Below are positions 6,101 through 6,337 of a stretch of 6,337 bases of DNA, piece after piece. The stretch is taken from NCBI GenBank assembly GCA_011620145.1, contig WOZT01000288.1:1-6337 (forward strand). Reading direction: 5' to 3'. The notes beneath the pieces were generated by a model. That model was not told the DNA's origin, searched no databases, and worked only from the letters and a program-made list of their open reading frames with translations. Each line of letters opens with the position of its first letter. Position 1 is the first letter of the stretch. This DNA comes from Gammaproteobacteria bacterium. GTDB lineage: Bacteria; Pseudomonadota; Gammaproteobacteria; UBA5335. The position numbers and the translations under genes were made by a program.

Positions 6101-6337
6101 ATGAGCAAGCTGATTGCAGAACTAGAAGCCGCGCAGATGCGGCATGACCTGCCTGAGTTCAGCCCCGGTGATACCGTGGTGGTCCAGGTCAAGGTGAAAG
6201 AAGGCACCCGCGAACGGTTGCAGGCCTTTGAAGGCATCGTGATTGCCAAGAGCAACCGGGGCCTGCATTCCTCCTTCACCGTGCGCAAGGTCGCTCACGG
6301 CGAGGGTGTGGAGCGCGTCTTTCAGAGCCACAGCCCG
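6101..6337 (+). CDS. rplS: 50S ribosomal protein L19, N-terminal part (cut by right edge)
   Basis: L19 sits at the interface of the 30S and 50S subunits and contributes to an intersubunit bridge. The first 79 residues are present and remain open to the edge; E. coli L19 has 115. [20 protein letters not shown] is followed by [20 protein letters not shown] (about 22-41), then [21 protein letters not shown] and [13 protein letters not shown], all typical of the SH3-like barrel of L19. GAGG at 6090-6093, overlapping the trmD stop codon, is 7 bases before the ATG and serves as ribosome-binding site. It is the last gene of the usual rpsP operon; the stop and any terminator lie outside the window. 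Confidence 0.97.
   Translation, partial: MSKLIAELEAAQMRHDLPEFSPGDTVVVQVKVKEGTRERLQAFEGIVIAKSNRGLHSSFTVRKVAHGEGVERVFQSHSP

Noticed and set aside
5062..6288. A 408-codon open frame on the minus strand antisense to rimM, trmD and rplS
   Set aside because: It lies opposite three clearly recognised genes, is rich in His, Arg and Gln as expected from the reverse frame of GC-rich coding DNA, and resembles no known protein.

Overview
The window is chromosomal housekeeping DNA from a moderately GC-rich proteobacterium, most likely a gammaproteobacterium. The evidence is an E. coli-type RNase E whose sensor, catalytic and zinc-ligand residues fall at or within one position of the E. coli numbering, a YpjD-type membrane protein placed divergently from ffh, and the series ffh-rpsP-rimM-trmD-rplS in the E. 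coli order. Genus cannot be fixed from the sequence. I see no phage, insertion-sequence, CRISPR, tRNA or rRNA signal.

Left half (minus strand, read right to left): ypjD (2920 to 2102), then a stretch of about 540 bases without a convincing gene, then rne (1560 to beyond position 1). The gene-free stretch holds a good sigma-70 type promoter match (-35 TTGAAG, 17-bp spacer, -10 TATAGT) facing rne. It would give a leader of about 410 nt, with several hairpins and a possible 59-codon upstream reading frame that overlaps the rne start. E. coli rne also has a long leader, through which RNase E controls its own mRNA.

Centre: a divergent intergenic region of 154 bases between ypjD and ffh, with a perfect 8-bp inverted repeat and a GC-rich 6-bp hairpin close to ffh.

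Right half (plus strand): ffh (SRP GTPase), a 110-base gap with a possible rpsP promoter, then the tightly packed operon rpsP (S16), rimM (16S/30S maturation), trmD (tRNA m1G37 methyltransferase) and rplS (L19, cut by the window edge). rpsP and rimM overlap by one base, rimM and trmD are 12 bases apart, and trmD and rplS are 10 bases apart. Together the genes serve RNA processing and decay, ribosome assembly, tRNA modification and co-translational membrane targeting.

I found no new system here. The most useful points for follow-up are the rne leader architecture, the placement of rne directly behind ypjD, and the uneven ribosome-binding sites inside the rpsP operon.
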